64,000 nt of DNA from Chloroflexota bacterium (GTDB lineage: Bacteria > Chloroflexota > Anaerolineae > B4-G1). The translations under genes and the position numbers were made by a program. Positions 44,496 through 53,763 of the stretch are shown one piece after another (the first letter of the stretch is position 1; each line of letters begins with the position of its first letter). The DNA is taken from assembly GCA_012514315.1 (NCBI GenBank), contig JAAZAN010000006.1, positions 18,950 through 82,949 on the forward strand, given 5' to 3'. Below the pieces are notes generated by a model, which was given only the letters and a program-made list of their open reading frames with translations, made no database searches and had not been told where the DNA came from.

Positions 44496-45410
44496 CTAGC
44501 CCTTGATCGCGCCAATCATCACGCCTTTGACGAAGTACTTCTGGAGGAATGGGTAGACCAGGGTGATTGGCAGGACCGTCACGATGATCGTTGCCATCCG
44601 AAGCACCTCGAGTGGCGGCATTTCCGAGGCCATCCGCGCCTGTTCCTTCGCTGCATTGGGGTTCAGCACAGGCATCATCTGGCTCAGGATGCCGCGCAAT
44701 ACCTGTTGGAGCGGCAGCAAGTCCGCATTCCGGATGAATACCGTGGCCCAGAACCACTGGTTCCAGAAATACACCGCGAAGAACAGCCCGATGGTCGCCA
44801 GCACTGGCTTCGAGAGTGGAAGAACGATTCGAAATAATATGCCGATTTCGCTACAGCCGTCGATTCTGCCGGAATCCCCAAGTTCCTGGGGGAGCGAGTC
44901 GAAGAACCGAACCATGATGAACATGTACCACGCATCGAAGATGAACGGGATCATCATTGACCACACAGTGTCGACCATCCCCAGCCACTGAACAATCAGA
45001 TAGAACGGAACCATGCCTCCTCCGAAAAGCATCGTGAAGAACACGAAGAACACAAGGAAGTCGTGGCCAGGGAGCTGTCTGTGCGACACGACGTAGGCGA
45101 GAGAGGCCGTTACCATCATCCCCAACGCCGTGCCGAAGACTGTGACGAACAGAGTCACCTGCAGCGACTGGAAAATGCGGGAGCCCGCGCTCAGCAACAC
45201 CTGATAGGACTGTAGCGTCCAGTGAGCGGGGTTGAGTGATACTCCCACCTGTCGATAGTAGGTCGTATCAGTGAGCGAGCCGAAGATGATGTAGAGAAAC
45301 GGCCCGAGCGTCACCACGCCCAGAAGAGTGAGGATCAGGCCATTCAGGATGTCGAACAGCCGTGACCAGATACCTTCGCGGATGTGCCTGCTATGTGTCT
45401 CCACTGACAT
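44496..45410 (-). CDS. Sugar ABC transporter permease (LplC/YtcP type, MalG family)
   Basis: The 304-residue protein starts at ATG 45410 with GGAGC eight bases upstream; an open frame continues to 45572 without family resemblance. It has six TM helices and the permease EAA-type loop (ELGDSGRIDGCSEIGILFRIVLP, landmark G-R-I-D-G). The C-terminal FVKGVMIGAIKG is typical for the family. It pairs with the upstream permease to form the membrane channel. Confidence 0.9.
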   Translation of the reverse strand: MSVETHSRHIREGIWSRLFDILNGLILTLLGVVTLGPFLYIIFGSLTDTTYYRQVGVSLNPAHWTLQSYQVLLSAGSRIFQSLQVTLFVTVFGTALGMMVTASLAYVVSHRQLPGHDFLVFFVFFTMLFGGGMVPFYLIVQWLGMVDTVWSMMIPFIFDAWYMFIMVRFFDSLPQELGDSGRIDGCSEIGILFRIVLPLSKPVLATIGLFFAVYFWNQWFWATVFIRNADLLPLQQVLRGILSQMMPVLNPNAAKEQARMASEMPPLEVLRMATIIVTVLPITLVYPFLQKYFVKGVMIGAIKG

Positions 45411-45430
45411 GTTCTTTGCTCCGCAGAACG

Positions 45431-46432
45431 CTACCAGAGACTGGTTTCGCCGACGCGCCGGGCAAACAGGTTGGCCATGTAGACGAGCACCAAACCGACT
45501 ATCCCCTTGAACAGCCCAACGGCTGTTGCGAGACTCATCTGCGATTTCGTGAAGGCAGCCCTGTACACCCATGTGTCGATGACGTCACTCACATCGTACA
45601 GACTGGCATCGTTCCCCTGGAGGATCAGAATCTGTAGGAAGTTGACGTTCATGATGGAGCCCACGTTGAGGATGAGCATGATCACCAGGACCGGGATGAT
45701 ACCAGGTATGGTGATGTGCAGGACGCGCTGCAGACGGTTCGCACCATCAACTGTGGCGGCCTCGTACAACTCCGGGTTGATGCCAGTGATGGCTGCAAGG
45801 TAGATGATGGCCTCCCACCCCACCTCCTTCCAGATGCTCGTGCCGACGAACAAGGGCAGGAACGCCTGTCGATTGCCCAAAACGACCAATGGATCTGAGC
45901 CCGTGCGCGCTAGCTGAATGTTGACGAACCCCATGCTCTGGGAAAACGTGTAGACCAGCAGTCCGCCGACGACAACCCACGAGATGAAGTGAGGCAGATA
46001 GGATATGGTTTGGATGAACCTTTTGAAGAAGGCATGGCGCACTTCATTGAGCAGCAGAGCAAGGATAATCGGTATTGGGAAGACCACCGAGAGATAGAGG
46101 CCGTTGATCACAAGCGTGTTGCGCAGCAACCGTGGAAAGCTCGGAGAACTGAAGAAGAACTCGAAGTGCTTGAATCCCACCCATGGGCTGGCTGACAACC
46201 CTTTGAACAACCGGAAGTCCTTGAACGCAATGATCACTCCCCACATCGGTATGTAGTTGAAGATGATCAGGTAGATGATCCCGGGCAGAGCCAGCAGGTA
46301 GAGATGGCGGTACAGCCATACTCTGCCGGCTGCCGCCCTGACACGTTTGCGCCAACCGCCGCCTCGGAGTGTTGGCCGAGGCCGCCGACTCTCTGGAAAC
46401 ACAGTGATATCAGTGGCTGGGTTCAAGCCCAT
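45431..46432 (-). CDS. Sugar ABC transporter permease (LplB type)
   Basis: The 333-residue protein starts at ATG 46432 with GGAGGG seven bases upstream. The N-terminal HLYLLALPGIIYLIIFNYIPMWG and the loop ELYEAATVDGANRLQRVLHITIPGI (landmark E-A-A-x-x-D-G-A) identify an LplB-family permease. It leads the operon permease-permease-binding protein. No nucleotide-binding subunit is encoded; related importers borrow a shared MsmX-like ATPase from elsewhere in the genome. Confidence 0.9.
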   Translation of the reverse strand: MGLNPATDITVFPESRRPRPTLRGGGWRKRVRAAAGRVWLYRHLYLLALPGIIYLIIFNYIPMWGVIIAFKDFRLFKGLSASPWVGFKHFEFFFSSPSFPRLLRNTLVINGLYLSVVFPIPIILALLLNEVRHAFFKRFIQTISYLPHFISWVVVGGLLVYTFSQSMGFVNIQLARTGSDPLVVLGNRQAFLPLFVGTSIWKEVGWEAIIYLAAITGINPELYEAATVDGANRLQRVLHITIPGIIPVLVIMLILNVGSIMNVNFLQILILQGNDASLYDVSDVIDTWVYRAAFTKSQMSLATAVGLFKGIVGLVLVYMANLFARRVGETSLW

Positions 46433-46513
46433 TCAGACTCCCTCCGATCAGATCAGTAGAGTTTCACTGCGTCCCATCGGTTCCGTACCGTATGTCTCAT
46501 CGGCCTCACTTGC

Positions 46514-46542
46514 TTGACGAGTGTCGGAGGGCGTGGTACGAT
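46514..46542 (+). promoter_or_regulatory. Possible promoter of the HTH-REC gene
   Basis: TTGACG (46514-46519) and TACGAT (46537-46542) have a 17-bp spacer. The leader would be about 100 bases. Confidence 0.4.
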
Positions 46543-46649
46543 TGTAGAACGAGTGAGCCCTTCTCACGCTATCAGTCTACTACTGTATCGGCCCACTGTC
46601 TATAGGCCCGCCGGACACGTTCCAGACGTAGATCGGACATCCGCAACCA

Positions 46650-47921
46650 ATGATAGACTTCGATCAGTTCAAGGAATGCCTACGCGAAGCGCTCCTTCAG
46701 CTTCACAATCCAGCGTCCCTGCCGCCAGCGTTCTTGTACGAAGTGCTTGGGTGCGATGCGGAAGAGGGAGTCGGACCTCTCCAGACGGCGATTGTTGCGG
46801 CGATCGTCGAGCAGAAGCCATCACCGGATACGCCAATCGACGTGCTGGAGAGCAGGCGATTCACCTCGTTGTACTTTCGTTTTGTTCTAGGACGGACGCA
46901 GGAATCCACGGCGGCTCAGCTTCACGTCAGCGTGCGTCACGCGCAGCGGATCCAGGCGGAGGCCGTGCACACTCTGGCGCGGAGACTTTGGAATCGGTGG
47001 CGTTCGCTCGACCGTGCGGAGATGGAGCGTGTCGGCGATGGGGCGCCACCCGCCATGCTCGGTGATGCTCCGCCTGAGACCTCCGACTGGCACGCCCAGG
47101 CAGAGCGCGAGATGGCCATTCTGAGCCAGCGCGATCCACAGGCAACAGCTCAAGTAGCCGAGGTCATCAAAGAGTCTGTTGAGCTGTTCAGAGTCCTGGC
47201 CGCCCAGTACGACCTGCGCATAGACCTGAATCTCCAGCAACCTGCCCTGAAAGCCGAGGTGCATCCATCGGCTTTGCGACAGACATTGATCACCGCCCTT
47301 ACCAGCCTGGCGCCTCACGTAAATGACATCATCAGTATTTACGCTGGACTCGAGGACGGGTCAGCGCGAATCACCTTGACGGGTCCAGAGAGGGTTGGCG
47401 GGAAGATCGCGGACGACAAGATTCTGTACGGGATTGTCATGCCCCCTCGCGCATCTGCCGAAGTCCGACACGCAGATGGTCACGTCTTCCTGTGGATCAT
47501 CGTACCGCCGGTCGGGGCTCGCACAGTTCTTGTGGTTGAGGACAACCCCGATATGGTGCATTTCTTCCGGAGAGCCACAGTGGGCACACCGTACCGTATC
47601 ATCCATACGGATGGGGGAGCAGAGGTAAGCGCCATCGTCGAGGCGACTTCACCCGATGTCGTTGTGTTGGATGTGATGCTGCCCGATGTAGACGGCTGGA
47701 AGTTACTCACCTACCTGCGTCAGGACGCAGCAACACGTAGCATGCCACTGATCGTCTGTTCGGTCATCAGAGAAGAGCAGCTTGCGCGGGCGCTTGGCGC
47801 GGACTACTTCCTGGCGAAACCCTTCCAGGCGCGTCATCTCGTTGAGGCACTGAATCAGGTACTGCGGCAGACATCCGAGAGACTCTCGCGAGATGCAAGG
47901 CGCAGGCCAGCAAGTTGTTGA
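46650..47921 (+). CDS. Response regulator with N-terminal HTH, degenerate kinase-like middle and C-terminal REC domain
   Basis: The 423-residue protein has a sigma-like helix-turn-helix (about 75-115; QESTAAQLHVSVRHAQRIQAEA), a middle region (about 165-290) that recalls a histidine-kinase ATPase fold (LRQTLITALTSLAPHV in the N-box position, without ATP-binding Asn), and a complete receiver domain (about 292-410) with VLVVEDNPDM, phospho-acceptor D341 in VVVLDVMLPD, and K390 in FLAKPF. REC at the C-terminus, not the N-terminus, is unusual for a DNA-binding regulator. Its last 155 bases overlap, antiparallel, the end of a hybrid histidine kinase gene, its probable partner. Confidence 0.75.
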   Translation: MIDFDQFKECLREALLQLHNPASLPPAFLYEVLGCDAEEGVGPLQTAIVAAIVEQKPSPDTPIDVLESRRFTSLYFRFVLGRTQESTAAQLHVSVRHAQRIQAEAVHTLARRLWNRWRSLDRAEMERVGDGAPPAMLGDAPPETSDWHAQAEREMAILSQRDPQATAQVAEVIKESVELFRVLAAQYDLRIDLNLQQPALKAEVHPSALRQTLITALTSLAPHVNDIISIYAGLEDGSARITLTGPERVGGKIADDKILYGIVMPPRASAEVRHADGHVFLWIIVPPVGARTVLVVEDNPDMVHFFRRATVGTPYRIIHTDGGAEVSAIVEATSPDVVVLDVMLPDVDGWKLLTYLRQDAATRSMPLIVCSVIREEQLARALGADYFLAKPFQARHLVEALNQVLRQTSERLSRDARRRPASC

Positions 47922-50058
47922 TCGAGAACCCACCTGCGGTTGTGGCGAGTAGAAACGGGCTGACAAGGGGCTGATCGTCCAGATCCTGCGCTGAGACAAG
48001 GAAAACTGGTAGCTCGCCGCATCCGGGGATCTGACGCAGCTGTCTCAGGACATCCCACCCATCGATGTCTGGCAAGATCACGTCCAGCAGGACAAGGTCA
48101 AAGTGATTGTCAGCCAATGCGATGAGCGCTTCCTTGCCGGTGCCCACGTCCTCAACCCCTACTGTGTGATCGATCAGGTGGATCATCCGACCCAGCAGAT
48201 GCCTCATCTCCGGATCGTCGTCTACAACCAGCACGTGTTTCGGCGCGTTGCCGAGCATTCCGAGGCTCCTGGTCAAGTCCTCGCGAGACACAGGCTTCAC
48301 CAGGTAACCCAGCGCTCCCCGCAGCCTGGTCTGGTCCGGTGAGTCCGCTACGCTGCAGCAGATGACGGGGATACTGACTGGACTCCTGGCTGCCCACTCC
48401 AGCACACCCTGTGCATCGCACAGGTCCTGAGTATTGACAATCAACTCATCCGCCACGGACCCACTACTGTCAGACCGCACGCTCAACAGCTCGTTGAGCG
48501 CCAGTACAGCTACTTCGTCCTGAAAGTGCCTGAGCTGCTCTGACAAGGGACCGATGGGATCATACACCGCGATGTGTGGTCGAGGCTCGACGTCGGCCAG
48601 TTGCGCGCCCTCTGTTCTGAACGTCTCTTCACGCCAGACCCAATCGTCGCGGATCCAGCGTGATGGTGATACCGCGTGTTCCATTGGCATTGAGACTGGT
48701 AGTTCGAAGATGAACTGGCTTCCCTTACCCTGTTCACTCTCCGCCCACATACGTCCTTGGTGCAACTGCACGAACTGCCTGCTGATGCTCAAACCGAGCC
48801 CGCTTCCGCCGGCATCTCGCCATATCGTATCACCAACCCCCTGACTGAACGGTTCAAATATCTCCTCCAGGTCCTCGGGCGCGATACCGCGACCCGTGTC
48901 AGCCACGCACACCCTGACTCGCGTCCCACGCGCCGCCATCGAGATGGTCACGCCGCCCACCATTGTGAACCTGGCCGCATTGCTTACCAAATTGAGGATC
49001 ACCTGGCGAATCCTTGTCTGATCGCAGTAGACTCTCGGGAGATCAGCCTCCGACTCCACGTGCAGATAGAGCCCCTTCTTCACGAGGAGAGGGCTCACTG
49101 CGGTCACTACTTCCTCGACAATATCCCTCAGATCAACGCGTTCCTTGTGCAGGGTGACGCGTCCACTCTCCACGCGCGTCAGGTCGAGGACATCGTCGAC
49201 CATGTCCGAAAGATACTTGCAGTTCCGCAGAAGTACTTCCAAGTCCTCCTTCATCTGCGGCGGCAGCGCCACTGTGTAGATCTGTGGCGCCTCCGCCATC
49301 AGCTCGGCCAGGCCGATGATCATATTCAACGGCGTGCGGAACTCGTGGCTTACCTTCGCCACGAAAGCGGCTTTCGTCCTCTGGGCATCCTCAGCAACGG
49401 TTCGCAGGACCGCCATGCGCTCGGTGGCGAGCAGTAACTGCCGATTCGCGTTCTCAAGATCTGTGCGGACCTTCTCAACTCTCACGCGGGCCTCACGCGC
49501 CTCATCGAGGTATCGCTGCGAGCAGGCCAGGTTCTCCCACATCCACCGACAATGAAGCCTGACGTTCCGCAGAATTAGCAGGACTATCGCCAGCGCGCTC
49601 AGGACGGAGAGCGCGTCACCTGAAATCACGCTTGGGCTGACTACTCCGCCGGTCAGCGCACCGACTGCCCAGCGCGAAGCAATCTCTCCGAGGGCCACAA
49701 CCACGGCGCCAGTGGCTCCCAACAGCCCAGCCGCCAACACGGTTGGAACGATTGTGAGTCGGAGGAGTGCTGGGGCTCCGACGAGCAGATCACCGAGGTG
49801 AACGAGGGCGAGGAGTGACATCGCAGTCGCCCACCGACCAGCCGCCGGCCAGCGACGAGCGATCAGCCAGCACAGTCCCGCCGAAAGTGGGAACAGCAAT
49901 GCGAATCCGTAGATATTGAAGCCGCTCGTGACGACCGAACCGGTCCTATCTGCCAGCGCGACGACGGCCAGCCCCAAGAGCGCGAAGGAGGCGAGTATCG
50001 GCTCCAGCGGGATGCGGAGTTCGGACTGAAGATGCCGGTAGTAGTTGATATCTGTCAT
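47767..50058 (-). CDS. Hybrid sensor histidine kinase with two atypical receiver domains
   Basis: From ATG 50058 the product is 763 residues. Residues 20-170 hold about five to six TM helices with little outside sequence; a coiled coil (about 180-230) leads to HisKA with H238 in SHEFRTPLN, and a full HATPase domain (NLVSNAARF, DTGRGI, GGSGLGLSIS). A first receiver-like domain (about 490-600) lacks the phospho-Asp (ADELIVNTQDL) but keeps a LVKP Lys; a second (about 605-720) has D659 in LLDVILPDIDG but reads VSAQDLDDQP where the Lys belongs. The Ala/Pro-rich C-terminal tail is coded opposite the end of the HTH-REC gene. Confidence 0.85.
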   Translation of the reverse strand: MTDINYYRHLQSELRIPLEPILASFALLGLAVVALADRTGSVVTSGFNIYGFALLFPLSAGLCWLIARRWPAAGRWATAMSLLALVHLGDLLVGAPALLRLTIVPTVLAAGLLGATGAVVVALGEIASRWAVGALTGGVVSPSVISGDALSVLSALAIVLLILRNVRLHCRWMWENLACSQRYLDEAREARVRVEKVRTDLENANRQLLLATERMAVLRTVAEDAQRTKAAFVAKVSHEFRTPLNMIIGLAELMAEAPQIYTVALPPQMKEDLEVLLRNCKYLSDMVDDVLDLTRVESGRVTLHKERVDLRDIVEEVVTAVSPLLVKKGLYLHVESEADLPRVYCDQTRIRQVILNLVSNAARFTMVGGVTISMAARGTRVRVCVADTGRGIAPEDLEEIFEPFSQGVGDTIWRDAGGSGLGLSISRQFVQLHQGRMWAESEQGKGSQFIFELPVSMPMEHAVSPSRWIRDDWVWREETFRTEGAQLADVEPRPHIAVYDPIGPLSEQLRHFQDEVAVLALNELLSVRSDSSGSVADELIVNTQDLCDAQGVLEWAARSPVSIPVICCSVADSPDQTRLRGALGYLVKPVSREDLTRSLGMLGNAPKHVLVVDDDPEMRHLLGRMIHLIDHTVGVEDVGTGKEALIALADNHFDLVLLDVILPDIDGWDVLRQLRQIPGCGELPVFLVSAQDLDDQPLVSPFLLATTAGGFSINNLLACALHLARVSRMSAAVPDSVPQRDDAPGRVSPGSSPRQAPAQAALL

Positions 50059-50087
50059 AGACGTCACCGACTGTGCGTTCAGCGCAC

Positions 50088-50990
50088 TCACTCGATCCGT
50101 TTGAAGAGGCTCAGCGCCCGTAAGCACTCGACGGTCTTCCGGCCTGCCCACTCCACTCGGGCAACTTGCCAGGCATCCTCATACTGTCCCCAGTCCCACG
50201 TGGGCCACCATCCACCATCCTTCGCCTGACGTCCAATCTCCGCGGCCAACAGGTCATCCACGACCTCTGGGATCAGGCTGGCGCACAGCACATCGGGCCG
50301 CGGCACAAGCCAGAAGATGCGAATCTCTCCGAGCGTATTCTGGCTGATCGGACGCAGCGCCTCCAGCCCTGCCGAGACTCTCGCCTCCACGAGTTCCACC
50401 AGGTCCGGCGGGAAGGCCGGCACAGCACGCTGCCAGCACATCATGTTGTACAAGCCATCGACACGGTCAATAACCTGCAGATTCCGGCGGATTCGTTCGG
50501 TGATGCCTGCGACAAACGCCCTGGGAGCCAGATCGGCATATCGGAGAATGTAGCCGGCAAGCTCGGCGCTGGGATTGGACCAGCGAGGTTCGGTTGGAGG
50601 CGTTACTGCGGATGCGTGCCACCAGGGCGCGTGTGGCTCCTCGTTGACCTCCAGAGGGGCGAACGGCCAGTAACCGTTCTCGCCGTCGTACGACGCGACG
50701 AGGTAGTCGATGGCGCCCTTCAGTATCTCGCTCTGAAGCCCTGCCTCCACCTCGACGCAGTATTGAAGCGCCACAGAGGTTGCCATAGGTGACGAAGCGC
50801 TCAATCTGAAGTCAGGTTCCAGTCCGTGGCCAAACCCACCGTCATCATTCTGGTAGTGCGCCAGAGCGTTGAGGACAGCCTCAGCAGATCCCCGCTCAAA
50901 GTAATACTCGAAGAGCCGCATATCCACTTCACGAGCGTGCGTGAATATGAAGCCCCGCGCCCGGTTGAAGGCCTCGCGTGATAGTCTCAT
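50088..50990 (-). CDS. Alpha/alpha-toroid (prenyltransferase/terpene cyclase-like) protein
   Basis: The 300-residue soluble protein starts at ATG 50990, which overlaps the upstream stop (ATGA) and has AGGAGG seven bases before it. Repeats such as ALAHYQNDDGGFGHGLEPDFR and LLAAEIGRQAKDGGWWPTWDW (landmarks DGGFG and DGGWW) are the QW-like motifs of squalene-cyclase and prenyltransferase toroids. No cyclase acid motif (DxDD) is seen, so it may be a binding protein and not a cyclase. Function unknown. Confidence 0.65.
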   Translation of the reverse strand: MRLSREAFNRARGFIFTHAREVDMRLFEYYFERGSAEAVLNALAHYQNDDGGFGHGLEPDFRLSASSPMATSVALQYCVEVEAGLQSEILKGAIDYLVASYDGENGYWPFAPLEVNEEPHAPWWHASAVTPPTEPRWSNPSAELAGYILRYADLAPRAFVAGITERIRRNLQVIDRVDGLYNMMCWQRAVPAFPPDLVELVEARVSAGLEALRPISQNTLGEIRIFWLVPRPDVLCASLIPEVVDDLLAAEIGRQAKDGGWWPTWDWGQYEDAWQVARVEWAGRKTVECLRALSLFKRIE

Positions 50991-51721
50991 CCACATTCCT
51001 CCTCTATCGGTGCGAACAGCTCCTGGTTATTCACACACTCTCGAAGCGCGGTGAGATCGGCGTCGGCCACTGCCACGTCACGAAGATCGCTGCGAAGCTG
51101 CAGACCCTCACGCAGCGCGTGAGCTGCCTCATCCAGGCGCCCGCCCAGGGAGTAGGCGCAGGCTAGATTGTACGCCACAGTCCCCAGCCAGCGTGGCTCG
51201 CTTGACAGACGCTCCAGCAGACCGGCGGCCTCCTCCCAAAGGTCAATGGCGTATGAGGTGTCTCCGTTCAGTCGATGGTATTCGGACAGGTGGATCAGCG
51301 GATGGACGTAACCACTCGCCACCAGAACCTCCCACAGTGCACGTTCGCCCGCCCACGGGGCGCTGACACAGGTGAGCACACTAACCTCCATTTCGGTCGC
51401 CAGTCGAAGTACTGTCGCGTTACTCTCCTCTGCATAGCGGAGCACACCGCTCCAGGCCTGCTCCCTATGGGCGTCGAATATCGCTTGGTTGGCAGCATGC
51501 ACGTCGTCGATCGTGCGGCACGGCCTGCCCTGCCGCAGCGCGTCGATGTTTGCTGCGTCGTACGCTTGCCACGCAGCAAGATGCGCTATGATGTCCTTCA
51601 GTGACCAATGGCCGAATGTGCCAACCTCGGCATTTGCCGTCGCATCGCTCTGCGACACAAGAAAGCACTCCTCCTCATAGGCGCGTTGGATCACGTGGAT
51701 CAGTTTCGGTTTGAGCTCCAA
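50987..51721 (-). CDS. DinB/DfsB-type helical bundle protein with C-terminal TPR-like part
   Basis: The TTG at 51721, with GGAGGT seven bases upstream, gives 244 residues. Residues 1-150 resemble the DinB/ClbS-DfsB four-helix family (FGHWSLKDIIAHLAAWQ near residue 35 and HPLIHLSEYHR near 140, with His residues for a metal site). Residues 150-235 add a TPR-like pair (AYNLACAYSLGGRLDEAAHALREGL). Members of the family include thiol-dependent transferases and protective proteins such as ClbS. The substrate is unknown. Confidence 0.68.
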   Translation of the reverse strand: MELKPKLIHVIQRAYEEECFLVSQSDATANAEVGTFGHWSLKDIIAHLAAWQAYDAANIDALRQGRPCRTIDDVHAANQAIFDAHREQAWSGVLRYAEESNATVLRLATEMEVSVLTCVSAPWAGERALWEVLVASGYVHPLIHLSEYHRLNGDTSYAIDLWEEAAGLLERLSSEPRWLGTVAYNLACAYSLGGRLDEAAHALREGLQLRSDLRDVAVADADLTALRECVNNQELFAPIEEECG

Positions 51722-51819
51722 CGTTCGACCTCCTGGGCCAGCGACTGCGTTGCCCCGGTGATACATCCCGTGCGGCCAAGGCATGCGAGCTGCATCTTGC
51801 CTGCGATGGGCGCGACGCG

Positions 51820-53763
51820 TCACTGCCGACGCGACAGGATACGGACATCCGCCGGCGGCACCGCAACGCTATCACACCGTTCACCTGTGAATACATCTCG
51901 CCACACATCGCCGAGACCAATCGAGCGGGGTTCTTCAGTGAAGTTGAGCGCAAACAGGACTCGCAGGTTGTAGCTGCCCCTTTCCAGCAGCCGCAGACCG
52001 TTACAATCAGCGAGTCTACGCGCAACGCCAGCTTCCGCAAGCAACCAGCTCACAAACTCAACCAGTGACTCATCCTGCAGGACGGTCCCCACGACAACTA
52101 CGTAGCCGCGTCCGTACCGGTGTGTCGTGATCGCCGGGCGTCCCCGAAACACCCCCTCTGCGTAACTGGCGACGCATTCAGCCCCGACGAGTTCCATCTC
52201 ATCCGCCCATACCGACGCGACAAACGTCCGCTCGCGTATGCTGCTGGTCTGGCCGGCGATCCGGACAGGCCCCTTGAGTGCATATCTCTCATCAATCTGG
52301 ACACCGGCCACAGCGCCGAGCGGTCCCGGCGCCGGTTCAGCGAACGCTTTGCCGTACTCATCGACAATGCCACTGCGTGGAGTGACGCATAGTACACCTC
52401 CCTCAGCCACGAAGCGGCGCAGATTCTCGGCAGTGTCGCTATCCACGCAGTACAGTGCCGGCGCGATCACCAGCCGATATCGTGAGAGCCGTTCACGGGG
52501 GTCTAGCCCGTCTGTGCTGACGTTGAGCCTCGCCAGGGCCGCGTGGTATCTGCGGGCTTCGGACAACGCCTCTGCCTGCGACGTGCCCATCGTCGCCATC
52601 ATCGCCCAGCGCGTGTCGTAGCCCAAGACTATGGCCACATCCGATCGCGGGCGAGTCGAATCGATCAGAGGCCCAACTTGTCGAAGCTCGTGGCCAACTT
52701 GCGTCAGCTCGTAATAGCGTTGCCCCGCTCGTCCACTGTGTGGCAGAATGGCGCCATGCGTCTGTTCCTGCCCCCAGCGACAGGCCCGCCACCGGCGAAA
52801 GTTAATTCCGCACGCCCCATGGCCAATCGCGAGGTAGGCCCACAGACGCAACCATCCCGGCCTTAGCTCCAACGCATGTCCTGGATTCGCACCGCACTCC
52901 TCATTGACAATGAGCTCCCCCCGTGGACCTCTGTGGTAGTCGAGCGCGAACTCATCGTCGGCGAAGAGGCAGTGGTTGGCGCCAAACACGTCTGTGGCCA
53001 GGCCCAGCTCGAACACATCGGTATGCGCCTGATCAGTCCGCTGGAAGTTGGTGGTGACCCAACGAAGAGGATTCGATGTCTTCATCAGCTCGTAACGCCA
53101 ATGCGCGAACTCCGCGTTTGTCTGAGACGTGAAGCGAGCATACTCGAGCGCCAATGCGGGGAACGGCATCTCGCTGCCCGCGGGAAGCGGGACGTCTTCG
53201 AAGTCATTGAAGGCAATCGACCAGAAATGCGCGCCCCAGCGCGCATTCAGGTCCTCAATGCTTCCGTACTTCTGCCGCAGGTGGCTGATGAACCGTCTCC
53301 GGCAGGTCTCGCAGTAGCACGTGTTGCCCGCACCGATCTCATGGTCAATATGCCAGCCCATCACCCGGGCGTCTTTCGCGAAATGCTCGATGACGGCGCG
53401 GTCGATCCGGCGCGACAGCTCACCGAATGTAGGGTTGTTCAGACACACTGCATATCGAGTCCCAGAGTTGGCAACTCGTCCGTCTCGGTTGACGTTGCGA
53501 ATCTCCGGATACTTCGAGAACGCCCAGGGGGGAGGAGTCCTCGAAGGCGTGCACACGATCGCACCGATCCCTTGACCAGCCAGCGCGTCCAGGGCCTCAT
53601 CGAGCCAGGAGAAGTCGAAGTCGCCCTCCAGTGGCTCCAACCTGCTCCACGCCGCCTCCCCAACTCGAACGCCATTGATGCCTGCCTCACGCATCTGGCG
53701 CGCATCGAGCGCCCAACGCTCTCTGGGCCATTGTTCAGGGTAGTACGCTACGCCACAGTACAC
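51820..53763 (-). CDS. GH42 beta-galactosidase-like glycoside hydrolase
   Basis: The GTG at 53763, with GGGAGGAG four bases upstream, gives 647 residues beginning (V)YCGVAYYPEQWP. It has the three GH42 parts: TIM barrel, trimerisation domain and C-terminal beta domain. The acid/base region reads GWHIDHEIGAG, with His where clan GH-A enzymes have Asn before the Glu; the nucleophile Glu is likely in VNEECGANPG, and FRRWRACRWGQEQTHG follows as usual. There is no signal peptide, so it acts on imported oligosaccharides. It overlaps the glycosyltransferase gene upstream by 29 bp. Confidence 0.87.
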   Translation of the reverse strand: MYCGVAYYPEQWPRERWALDARQMREAGINGVRVGEAAWSRLEPLEGDFDFSWLDEALDALAGQGIGAIVCTPSRTPPPWAFSKYPEIRNVNRDGRVANSGTRYAVCLNNPTFGELSRRIDRAVIEHFAKDARVMGWHIDHEIGAGNTCYCETCRRRFISHLRQKYGSIEDLNARWGAHFWSIAFNDFEDVPLPAGSEMPFPALALEYARFTSQTNAEFAHWRYELMKTSNPLRWVTTNFQRTDQAHTDVFELGLATDVFGANHCLFADDEFALDYHRGPRGELIVNEECGANPGHALELRPGWLRLWAYLAIGHGACGINFRRWRACRWGQEQTHGAILPHSGRAGQRYYELTQVGHELRQVGPLIDSTRPRSDVAIVLGYDTRWAMMATMGTSQAEALSEARRYHAALARLNVSTDGLDPRERLSRYRLVIAPALYCVDSDTAENLRRFVAEGGVLCVTPRSGIVDEYGKAFAEPAPGPLGAVAGVQIDERYALKGPVRIAGQTSSIRERTFVASVWADEMELVGAECVASYAEGVFRGRPAITTHRYGRGYVVVVGTVLQDESLVEFVSWLLAEAGVARRLADCNGLRLLERGSYNLRVLFALNFTEEPRSIGLGDVWRDVFTGERCDSVAVPPADVRILSRRQ

